From Lysobacterales bacterium (GTDB taxonomy: Bacteria; Pseudomonadota; Gammaproteobacteria; Xanthomonadales; SZUA-5): a DNA stretch of 64,000 bases. The DNA is taken from NCBI GenBank assembly GCA_022844135.1, contig JALHMG010000030.1, forward strand, positions 1-64,000, written 5' to 3'. The notes under the pieces were generated by a model. The model was not told where the DNA came from and searched no databases. It saw only the letters and a program-made list of their open reading frames with translations. Position numbers and translations under genes: made by a program. Positions 36,701 through 47,300 of the stretch are shown piece by piece; positions within the stretch are counted from its first letter, which is position 1; the number at the start of each line of letters is the position of its first letter.

Positions 36701-38001
36701 ACTTGCGAGCGTTGATCGTTCGCGTGGTGAGCGGATTTGCGCCGGTCAGTTTGCAATCGGGCGTGCACTTTGTGGTTGGCGGCGACACTGAAGATGGATT
36801 GCCCTGGGTGTACGCCGACCCTGCGCATATCACCACCGTTGTGAGCAATTTTCTCGACAACGCCAGCAAATATGCGCCAGCCAATAGCGAGGTTCAGGTG
36901 CGCGTGCGTTATCTGTCGGCCAGCGAAAGCTTGCGCGTGGAGGTACAGGACAGCGGCCCCGGGTTTCCCGACGAGCTGGCCAGCCGTTTGTTCGAACGGT
37001 TTTTCCGTGCCGAAGGCCCGCCGCGAGCGGGGCGCGAGGGGCTGGGCGTAGGCTTGGCGTTAGCGCAGGAACTGATTGTTCTCCATGGCGGGCGTATTGG
37101 TGCGATCAATGTGCGTGGGCATACGGATGGAGCCGGTAGTGGCGCGTGTTTCTGGTTCGAATTGCCACTGGGCTCGGCGCATGTAGGCATCGAGGATCTG
37201 GTGCTCGATGCGTCGAGCGACAACCCCTATCCGAGTTTGGAGTTCGCCAGCCGCGAGCAACCCTCGGCCCACTTGCTGTTGGTCGAAGACCACCCGGAAT
37301 TGGCGGCTTATCTCGCCGAACGCCTGGCCGAACACTGCCCGGTGGTCGTTGTGCCCGATGCCGAGACCGCCTGGGTACGGTTGCATGAGCTGCGCACGGG
37401 TCTGGTCGTCAGCGACGTGGTCTTGCCGGGACGCAGCGGAATCGAGCTGTGCCAGCAAATCAAGGCCGATGCGCAGCTGGCGAACACGCCGCTGCTGTTG
37501 ATTTCCGCCAAGGCAGGCAAAGCCGATCGCCAGCGTGGTCTGGATGCGGGCGCTTTCGATTGGCTGACCAAACCTTTTGGTTTGGACGCACTGTTGAACT
37601 GTGTGCAACGCGCGTGGCCGGAGTTCTCCAGAGCCGGTCGTAATGCCGACGTGGCCGCTTTGATCCAGCCGCCAGTTGCTGTCGCGGGGCACCGTGAACA
37701 AGCTCAGGCAACGCTGCAGGATCGTCTGCTCGAACTGGCTTTTTCGCATTTGCAATCGTCGGCTTTCGGCGTATCTGAATGGTCCGAACGCGCGCATTTG
37801 TCCGAGCGGCAGCTGCGCCGACGCGTCATCGAGTTAACCGGGATGTCGCCCGTCGCGTGGCTGCGTGAGCAGCGACTGCTTCGCGTCCGCGAGCTGATCA
37901 CGAATGGCGCCTGCCGCACATTGGCCGAAGCGGGTGCGATGGCGGGTATCGACAATGCCGGCTATTTGTATCGCCTCTATCGAGCTCGGTTCGAAGGCTG
38001 A
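33754..38001 (+). CDS. Hybrid two-component system regulator (one-piece sensor kinase/AraC regulator)
   Basis: A 1415 aa membrane protein combining a whole signalling pathway. The signal peptide ends TFAGD. The extracytoplasmic part (about 30-800) is built of two-component regulator propeller repeats (such as IWVSTSRDGIYAL and VWAGSLGGGVFRIG) and a Y_Y_Y-like domain (FRYRLLGGG). Then come a transmembrane helix near residue 830 and a histidine kinase with phosphoacceptor VSHELRSPL (His near 920) and ATP boxes NFLDNASKYA and GLGVGLALAQ. A receiver with Asp in VVSDVVLPG (near 1220) and a C-terminal AraC-type HTH (about 1325-1415) follow. HTCS proteins of this type typically sense extracellular polymers and activate adjacent genes. 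The start at 33754 is chosen over 33727 because it gives a normal signal peptide. Confidence 0.9.
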   Translation: MARDTRQAQLGARVLFLLLAFWPTITFAGDPLIVRRFGLEHGMPVSSATSAQIDDEGFLWFATHDGLARFDGRRFSVYDTERFADMGSNRVVRLYKGQRGSVYGVGALGAFLDIDSRRIARLRLDAQHPEAMLSFVARMQSPKSSDAEHGALCVTLTTGLYCESADASAATTGFYRRRSFAADFPAIAALPFAEDDWLIVRGQGIFYARPGGQALIFADTTIGVAERLLHAKVGRDGALVVAVPDGVLRVHADGRSEWIEVNSELDVVQLHADSNGDVRIYTSHESYRIDSTGQRSQIHAREVLEAVVRSWPVPTPATGQASLHPPADWFSRGGALYRDGELVLRARGDVEDVLFADSGIVWVSTSRDGIYALSPTRVNPIADPALAQSNVYGTAIAADGSVWAGSLGGGVFRIGVDDQVQSFGEQHGLPGANIWGVTVAADHSVLAMPLGGGVWRLRPGTERFERIPLPSSLDRARLRSMSFDRAGRLWLAGSEGAWCQTDASAGAAGWRKQWPTVDRPEWARLNVQSLLHDADGRTWFGTDQGLFWQSDERSLPIERLRGVAVRGLLRAHDGALWVATEGKGLQRFAAGDAQGMPLQLGRAQGMPSNSPHVIVEDSNHHLWVNSNQGIYRITRDDVESLLRGTARTLSPLTLGLADGLLDLEGNGGLQPSAAMDTDGQIWFPTQRGVVRFSPAHLGSAQLPGRVLIEAVSAGRRAIDLHQANQSTLQLPLGVRDFSVRYNAAELNTGLVRFRYRLLGGGRNEEWVDAQSLGSASFDALAPGAYRFEVQAGNADGAWNPEPAILNLTVPAHLFETRLFRWGSLAIALAIGGLVIRWRLKELGQRAQRLEHMVQSRTDELVRAKANVEQALEELAQSHAALSESHLGIESRNQRLAEQATRLESLDRFRTRLLADVSHELRSPLMLVNLPLQELSERKLPEAERRLVSLASQQTGRLSHLVEQLVSLVQAEAQQIQLQLRRLDLRALIVRVVSGFAPVSLQSGVHFVVGGDTEDGLPWVYADPAHITTVVSNFLDNASKYAPANSEVQVRVRYLSASESLRVEVQDSGPGFPDELASRLFERFFRAEGPPRAGREGLGVGLALAQELIVLHGGRIGAINVRGHTDGAGSGACFWFELPLGSAHVGIEDLVLDASSDNPYPSLEFASREQPSAHLLLVEDHPELAAYLAERLAEHCPVVVVPDAETAWVRLHELRTGLVVSDVVLPGRSGIELCQQIKADAQLANTPLLLISAKAGKADRQRGLDAGAFDWLTKPFGLDALLNCVQRAWPEFSRAGRNADVAALIQPPVAVAGHREQAQATLQDRLLELAFSHLQSSAFGVSEWSERAHLSERQLRRRVIELTGMSPVAWLREQRLLRVRELITNGACRTLAEAGAMAGIDNAGYLYRLYRARFEG

Positions 38002-38353
38002 CATTCTGATCAGAGCAGGCGGCGCCGAAACAAGATTCACGGACTTCGGCGGTCGCTTTGTCGTCCATGGCGAGATGTAACAGCCTGTCCCGCAAGTTCG
38101 TCGACTCGGCGCAGTCGTTTCTACCAAAACGCCAGTGGACTTGCGAACGCAAAGCAATGCCGATGGTTTAAGACTGTTTCCAAAAAAGTCGAGTTTTTCT
38201 GATTTCCGATCTGCTGTTCACACTTTGCAATACGGTTGCCCGTCATTTCGCATGTTGGCCGATTCGTGCATGTCGATGTCCGCTTTGTGTCTGTTCAAGG
38301 CGCCGGACGTTGGGCGAGCCTGACCGGGCTTAGACCCTGGATACAGCGCTGCC
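38002..38353. promoter_or_regulatory. Intergenic region upstream of the giant surface protein
   Basis: About 350 bp without a gene between the hybrid regulator and the giant protein. It is noticeably more AT-rich than its surroundings around 38165-38245, with T and A tracts (GTTTCCAAAAAAGTCG). That composition and the position fit a promoter for the giant gene and a possible binding site for the hybrid regulator. No boxes are clear enough to call. Confidence 0.35.
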
Positions 38354-41300
38354 ATGATCCATCGAATGATGTCGAAATGTACCGCCTCGATGCGCCAGCA
38401 GGACCGATTAACCCATATCACTGGTGCCTGTGACTCGGCGCTGGTCCGACGCTGGTTGCTCGCGACATTCTTCGCGCTGACGCTGGTGCAATCGGTATTC
38501 GCTGCCACGATACAAACCGTGGACGATGGAACGGGTGGCCCGGTCGGTGAGTATGCGTCGATGGCCGTGGTCGCCGGTAATCCTGCGGTCGCGTACTACA
38601 ATGTGGCCGACCGCGACTTGCGGTTTAACCGCAATAGTAACCCCGACGGTTCTGGCATCTGGAACATTACCACCGTCGACAGCGTGGGCGATGTGGGCGC
38701 GGGCGCATCGCTCGCCATCGTCGATGGCAATCCCGCGATCGCCTATCGCGATGCAACCAACGGCCATTTGAAATTTGCGCGCAACAGCGCCGCCAATGGT
38801 TCGGGCACTTGGGCGATCCATACCATCGACAATTCGGGAACGGTCGGCGACGCCATCTCGCTGGTGTTCCTGGCGTCCAGTCAACCGGCGATCGCCTACT
38901 ACGACCAGGTGAATCAGGATCTCAAATTCGCCCGCGCCGGAAACGCCGCCGGGACCGGGACATGGACGATCTCGACGGTCAGCAGTACAGGTAATGTGGG
39001 TCTGGGTGCCGCGATGGTGGTGCTCGCCAACGGCAGACCTGCGATCGCGGCTGAAAGACAAGGTGGCGGCCTGATCTTCCTACGCAACGCCGTCAACGAT
39101 GGCTCAGGCGCCTGGACAGAAAGTACGGTCACCACCACCACCGTCGGCACACTCTCGCTGGCACTGGTGGCAGGCAATCCCGCCATCGCCTTTAGCGTCA
39201 ACGTGTTCCAAACCAACCTCTGGCGCGTCCAATACATTCGCAACAGTACGGCCGATGGTGCCGGTGCGTGGAACGCCATCGGCGACACGACGGTCGAAAC
39301 TGGCATCAGCACCGCTTTTTCGCTCGCAGATGTCGCCGGTTTACCTGCTGTCGCCGTGGGCGGCAGATTCGCTCGCGGTGGATCGGTTAATGGCACCGCC
39401 CCGTGGACGCAGTTCGCGGTCATGACGTTCAACGGCAACAATTTCGCTTCGCTGCGAATCATCGACGGCAACCCGGCGGTCAGCGTCTACAGCCAGGCTG
39501 GCGACCTGTACTACTCGCGCGACAGCACCACGACCGGCAGCGGCACGTGGAGCGCGCAAGTGATCGACGATGGTTCAACCGCCTCCGGCGGAGACGTGGG
39601 CACGCAAGCAACACTGGCCTTGATCAGTGGCAATCCGGGCATTGCTTACTACGATCTTTTGAACAGCGACCTGAAATTTGCCCGCAATGCAGCGTCAGAT
39701 GGCTCTGGCGCTTGGGCAATCAGCAGCCCGTTGAGCAACGGCGAGGTAGGCGATTTTTCGCGCCTCGCTGTGGTTGCCGGCAATCCGGCCATTGCCTTCT
39801 ACAACGCGACGACGGACAACGTGATGTTCACGCGCAATGCGAGCGCGACCGGGTCCGGCAGCTGGACAAGTTCGAATGTTGAGACCACCACGGAAACCGG
39901 CGGGATTTCCATCCTTGAGGTGAGCTCAGCGCCGGCACTGACGTACATGGCGCGGACCGCGAGCGTTGCGCGATTGCGCTTTGCCCGGAATTCTGCGGCG
40001 ACCGGCTCGGGGGCGTGGACGACGGCGACCGTGGACACACTGGTAGCGAACTCCACGAGCGCAAACGCCTATTTCAGCTCGCTCGGAATCGTCGACGGCC
40101 GACCCTCCGTGGCCTACTACCACAACGATGACACCTCGCTGAGATTTGCGCGTAACTCGGCGGCGGATGGATCGGGCGCCTGGACCGTGACGACGGTCGA
40201 CAACACGGCCAACGTAGGGCAATTCGTCTCGCTCGCGGTCGTCGCGAACACCCCCGCCATCAGTTACTACGATGTCACCAACACCGCGTTGAAGTTTGCC
40301 CGGAACTCGGCCATCGACGGCAACGGCACTTGGATCGTGGTGACCGTGGACAACACAGGAAACACCGGCGAATTTACGTCGCTGGCCGTGATCAATGGTC
40401 TTCCCGCGATCAGCTACTACGACCGCAGCAACGGCGACCTGAAGTTGGCGCAAAACTCCGCCGCCGACGGCAGCGGAACGTGGACAATTACCACGATAGA
40501 CAGCGCCACTGATGTCGGCCGGCACACGTCATTGAAACCGCTGGTCGGCGGCTATGGCATTGCCTATCGGGGTATCACCGATACCAGCCTGAAATTCGCG
40601 TACGAGCTTTCTTGTGCCGGCATCAGCTTTCCGTACACCTTGGTCGCTGGCACGCAATCGGAACTGGTGAATGCCATTCAGTGCGCCAACGCCAATGGCG
40701 CGAGCAGCGACACCATCAATCTGAACGGCTTGAATGTGCCGCTGCTCGCGGCCACGCCGTTCGGCGACTATGTGGGCCGGACCGCACTCCCGCAGATCAC
40801 GACCAACATCGTCATTCGCAATGGCACCCTGCGACACGATGCCAGCGGCGGCGGTTTCCTCAATCGAACCTTCTCCGTCGCTTCAACCGGGACGCTCAAT
40901 CTGGAACGTGTGGTTCTGGATGGCGACGAGGGCCCGTCGCCCGGCGGCGCCATTCACAATTCGGGCACCATCAACATCACCAATTGCACCTTTACCGGTT
41001 ACCGCACCAGCAACCGTGCGGGCGTGCTGCACAATGGCAGCGGGGCAACGGTGAACATTGCCAACGCTTTGTTCTACTCGAACCTGGCCGTCTTCGGTCA
41101 TGCGATCGACAGTGCCGGCACGGTCAACATCGTCAACTCCACCTTCGATAAACACACGTCGGTCAGCAATTTCGGTGCGGTTCTGGAAGGCGCGGGTTAC
41201 ACCGTCAGGAACAGCATCATCTGGAATCCAAACTCCTCGCCCACGTCCATCGCCAGCGGCAATTCGGTCAGCAACAGCATCGTAAAGGGCGGATACGCGG

Positions 41301-44300
41301 GCGGCACCAACATCCTCAGCGTCGACCCGTTGTTTGTCGATCGTACCGGCGACAATTTCCGCCTGCAGGCCAGTAGCCCGGCGCTCGACATCGGTGTCAA
41401 TGCCGACGTCCCACTGGACACCACGGACATCGACAATGACGGCAACACCACGGAACCTCGCCCGGACCGCGATCTCAACCCGCGCATTGTCGGCGCGCAA
41501 GTCGATCTGGGGGCCTATGAGCTGCAGAGCATCCCGCCAACGCTCAGCATCAACGATGTCTCGCAGAACGAAGGCAACACCGGCACGACGACCTTCACGT
41601 TCACCGTTTCTCTGAGTGCGCCGGCAGGCACGGGTGGCGTCGGCTTTGCCATCGCCACTGCCAACGGTACGGCCTCGAGCGCCAGCGACTATGTGGCGCA
41701 ATCCTTGACAGGACAGACCATCCCCGCCGGCAGCAGCACCTATCAGTTTTCCGTGCAGGTCAATGGCGATGCGGTCAGCGAAAGCAACGAGACCTTCAAT
41801 GTCAATGTCAGCAGCGTAACGGGTGCAACCGTGGCCGATGGCCAGGGCGTCGGCACAATCCAGAATGACGATGTCGTGGGGATAACGGCGACCCCGACCA
41901 GTGGCCTGGTGACCACGGAAGCAGGCGGTACAGCGAGCTTCACGGTGCGATTGAACTCACAGCCTACTGCCAGTGTCTCCATCTTCCTCATCGCCCTCGA
42001 CACGAGCGAAGGCGCGGTGGCGCCGAGCAGTCTGACGTTCACCACCGCGAACTGGAACACCGTGCAGACGGTCACCGTGACCGGCGTCGATGATGCGATT
42101 GTCGATGGCACCGTCACTTACCTCATCGTCGCAGATCCCGTTAGCAGTGACATCGGTTACAACCAGCTCAATCCCATTGACGTCAGCGTCAGCAACCTCG
42201 ATAACGACTCGGTCGGCATCACGGTCACGCCGACCAGCGGCCTGGTCACCACGGAAGCCGGCGGCACCGACACGTTCACGGTACGCCTGAACTCGCAGCC
42301 CACCGCGAATGTGACCATTGGCCTGAGCAGCAGCGATGCCACTGAAGGCACGGTGGCCCCGAGCAGCCTCATCTTCACCACGGCCAACTGGAACACCGCG
42401 CAAACGGTGACCGTGACCGGCGTCGATGACGCGATTGTTGACGGCACGGTTGCCTATTCCATCATCACCGCAGCAGCCACCAGCAGCGACACCAGTTACA
42501 ACGGCCTCAACGCGAGCGATGTCAGCGTCAGTAATACGGACAACGACACGGCTGGAATCACGGTCACACCGACGAGCGGACTGACAACAACCGAAGCCGG
42601 CGGCAGCGACACGTTCACCGTGCGCCTGAACTCGCAGCCCACCGCGAATGTGACCATTGGCCTGAGCAGCAGCGATACCACTGAGGGCACCGTTGGTCCG
42701 ATCAGCCTGACCTTCACCACGGCAAACTGGAACACCGCGCAGACGGTGACCGTCACTGGCGTCGATGACGCGATTGTCGATGGCACGGTCGCGTACAGCA
42801 TCATCACTGCGCCTGCCGCCAGTAGCGACACCAACTACAACGGCCTCAACGCCAGCGATGTCAGCGTCAGCAATACCGACAACGACGCGGTTGGAATCAC
42901 CGTCTTACCCACGAGCGGACTGACAACAACCGAAGCCGGCGGCACCGACACGTTTACCGTGCGCCTGAACTCGCAGCCCACAGCGAATGTCACTATTGGC
43001 CTGAGCAGCAGCGATACGAGTGAAGGCACGGTGGCTCCGATGAGCCTCATCTTCACCACGGCAAACTGGAACACCGCGCAAACGGTAACCGTGACCGGCG
43101 TCGATGATGCGATTGTCGATGGCACGGTCGCGTACAGCATCATCACTGCGCCGGCCGCGAGCAGCGACACGAACTACAACGGCCTCAACGCGAGCGATGT
43201 CAGCGTCAGCAATACCGACAATGATGCCGCCGGTGTCACTGTCACACCGACCAGCGGCTTAACTACAACCGAAGCCGGCGGCACCGACACGTTCACCGTG
43301 CGCCTGAACTCGCAGCCCACCGCGAATGTGACCATTGGCCTGAGCAGCAGCGATACGAGTGAAGGCACGGTGGCTCCGATCAGCCTCATCTTCACCACCG
43401 CAAACTGGAACACCGCGCAAACGGTAACGGTCGCGGGCGTCGATGACGCGATCGTCGACGGCACGGTCGCGTACTCCATCGTCACGGCCGCAGCGAGCAG
43501 CAGCGACACCAACTACAACGGCCTCAACGCCAGCGATGTCGGCGTCAGCAATACCGACAATGATTCCGCCGGTATCACCGTTACACCCACAAGCGGACTG
43601 ACAACAACCGAAGCCGGTGGCGCGGACACATTCACTGTCCGACTAAACTCGCAGCCGACGGCGGACGTCACGATCGCCCTCAGCAGCAGTGATGCCACTG
43701 AAGGAACGGTCGGCCCGAATAGCCTGACGTTCACCACGGCGAACTGGAACACGGCTCAGACCGTGACCGTCACCGGTGTCGATGATTTGATCGTCGACGG
43801 GACCGTCGGATACAGCATCATCACGGCGCCGGCCGCCAGCAGCGACACCAACTACAACGGCCTCAACGCCAGTGATGTCGGCGTCAGCAATACCGACAAT
43901 GATGCCGCCGGTGTCACTGTCACACCGACCAGCGGTTTAATTACAACCGAAGCCGGCGGCACGGACACGTTCACCGTACGCCTGAACTCGCAGCCCACAG
44001 CGAATGTCACTATTGGCCTGAGCAGCAGCGATACGAGTGAAGGCACGGTGGCTCCGATCAGCCTCATCTTCACCACGGCAAACTGGAATACCGCGCAAAC
44101 GGTGACCGTGACCGGCGTCGATGACGCCATTGTCGATGGCACGGTCGCGTACAGCATCATCACTGCGCCGGCCGCGAGCAGCGACACGAACTACAACGGC
44201 CTCAACGCGAGCGATGTCAGCGTCAGCAATACCGACAATGATGCCGCCGGTGTCACTGTCACACCGACCAGCGGCTTAACTACAACCGAAGCCGGCGGCA

Positions 44301-47300
44301 CCGACACGTTCACCGTGCGCCTGAACTCGCAGCCCACCGCGAATGTGACCATTGGCCTGAGCAGCAGCGATACGAGTGAAGGCACGGTTGGTCCGATCAG
44401 CCTCACGTTCACAACGGCCAACTGGAATACCGCGCAGTCGGTAACGGTCACGGGCGTCGATGACGCGATTGTCGATGGCACAGTCGCTTATTCCGTCATC
44501 ACGGCGCCGGCCGCGAGCAGCGACACGAACTACAACGGCCTCAACGCCAGTGATGTCGGCGTCAGCAATACCGACAACGACGCGGTTGGAATTACGGTCA
44601 CACCCACGAGCGGACTGACAACCACGGAAGCCGGTGGCACCGACACGTTCACCGTGCGCCTGAACTCGCAGCCCACCGCGAATGTGACCATCGGCCTGAG
44701 CAGCAGCGATACGAGCGAAGGCACGGTGGCTCCGAGCAGCCTCATCTTCACCACGGCCAACTGGAATACGGCTCAGACTGTCACCGTGACCGGCGTCGAT
44801 GACGCGATCGTCGACGGCACGGTCGCGTACTCCATCGTCACGGCCGCAGCGAGCAGCAGCGACACGAACTACAACGGCCTCAACGCCAGCGATGTCAGCG
44901 TCAGCAATACCGACAATGATTCCGCCGGTGTCACCGTTACACCCACAAGCGGACTGACAACAACCGAAGCCGGTGGCGCGGACACATTCACTGTCCGACT
45001 AAACTCGCAGCCGACGGCGGACGTCACGATCGCCCTCAGCAGCAGTGATGCCACTGAAGGAACGGTCGGCCCGAATAGCCTGACGTTCACCACGGCGAAC
45101 TGGAACACGGCTCAGACCGTGACCGTCACCGGTGTCGATGATTTGATCGTCGACGGGACCGTCGGATACAGCATCATCACGGCGCCGGCCGCCAGCAGCG
45201 ACACCAGCTACAACGGCCTCAACGCCAGCGATGTCAGCGTCAGCAATACCGACAACGACACGGTTGGAATTGCGGTCACACCCACGAGCGGACTGACGAC
45301 CACGGAAGGCGGTGGCACCGACACCTTCACCGTGCGCCTGAACTCGCAGCCCACCGCGAACGTGACCATTGGCCTGAGCAGCAGCGATACGAGTGAAGGC
45401 ACGGTGGCTCCGATCAGCCTCATCTTCACCACGGCAAACTGGAACACCGCGCAAACGGTGACCGTGACCGGCGTCGATGACGCGATCGTCGACGGCACGG
45501 TCGCGTACTCAATCATCACGGCCGCAGCGAGCAGCAGCGACACCAACTACAACGGCCTCAACGCCAGCGATGTCGGCGTCAGCAATACCGACAATGATTC
45601 CGCCGGTATCACCGTTACACCCACAAGCGGACTGACAACAACCGAAGCCGGTGGCGCGGACACATTCACTGTCCGACTAAACTCGCAGCCGACGGCGGAC
45701 GTCACGATCGCCCTCAGCAGCAGTGATGCCACTGAAGGAACGGTCGGCCCGAATAGCCTGACGTTCACCACGGCGAACTGGAACACGGCTCAGACCGTGA
45801 CCGTCACCGGTGTCGATGATTTGATCGTCGACGGGACCGTCGGATACAGCATCATCACGGCGCCGGCCGCCAGCAGCGACACCAACTACAGCGGCCTCAA
45901 CGCCAGCGATGTCAGCGTCAGCAATACCGACAATGATTCCGCCGGTATCACCGTTACACCCACAAGCGGACTGACAACAACCGAAGCCGGCGGCACGGAC
46001 ACATTCACTGTCCGACTGAACTCGCAGCCGACGGCGGACGTCACGATCGGCCTGAGCAGCAGCGATACGAGCGAAGGCACGGTGGCTCCGATCAGCCTTA
46101 TCTTCACCACGGCAAACTGGAACACCGCGCAAATGGTGACGGTCACGGGCGTCGATGACACGATCGTTGACGCAACGGTCGCGTACTCCATCGTCACCGC
46201 CGCAGCGACCAGCAGCGACACGAACTACAACGGCCTCAACCCGAGCGATGTCAGCGCCAGCAATACCGATGACGACACTGCAACGGTGCAATTTGCGCCA
46301 GCGAGCATCAGCCAGTCCGAGGGTATCGGTGCAATGCTGTTCACCGTGACCCTGACCAGGCCGGTGCAATCGGGCGTCACGTTGACAGTGAATTCGACGG
46401 CCGGCACGGCCTCATCGGCGGACTTCGCGGCGATCACAAATGCGACGGTGAGTTTTCCGCCCGCCAGCACGGAAAGTCAGACCGTGAGCGTGGCGATCAA
46501 CAACGACGCGCTGGACGAAGACAACGAACAGTTTACGCTCACGTTGTCCGGACTGACCGCCACGGGCGTCGTGACGTTGGGCACAGCCGTAGCGACCGGC
46601 ACGATACAGGACAACGACGAAACGCCCACCTTGAGCGTGGCAAACGTGACGCAAGCAGAGGGCAATGCCAGCAATACGTTGACCTTTGTCGCCACGTTGA
46701 GTGCGATCTCCGGTCGACCAGTCAGCTTCACGCGAGCCACGCAAGATGGCACCGCCACGTCGGTAGCGCCGGATATCGACTTCGTGCCCCTCACTGCGGC
46801 AGGCGTGAGTATTCCTGCCGGCACCATGAGCGTACCGATCGTCGTGACGATCAACGGCGACACAACGTTCGAGGGCGACCAGGGCTTCGCACTCAACCTC
46901 ACGGACATCGTCAACGCGATCCCCGGCAGTCTCACCGCATCGGCAATCCTGACGGATGATGATCAGCAGCCGACGATCACGTCGATCAACAGCGACTTGC
47001 CTGATCCGAGTCTGGTCGGTCAGCCGTATCTGGTGCTTTTCACGGTAAGCGGGCAGAGCAGCTCGCCAGCCGGCACGGTGACCGTCAGCGATGGTGCGGT
47101 CAGCTGCACTGCGACGCTGGCCGCCGGCACTGCGCCAAACAGCAACGCCAGTTGCCAACTGATCAGCGTCACCGCTGGCGCGAAGACGTTGACGGCGAGC
47201 TTTACACCGGCGAGTACCGCTTTCGCGGCCAGCAGCGACACGGAGACGCACCAAGTCAATGCGGCAAGCACCACGCTCAGCGTGACCGGTCCTGCGCGCG

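Noticed and set aside
42496..46470. A series of repeated 80-110 codon minus-strand frames opposite the Calx-beta units
   Set aside because: They repeat only because the coding strand repeats. They start and stop at repeat-phase positions and have no ribosome binding sites of their own.
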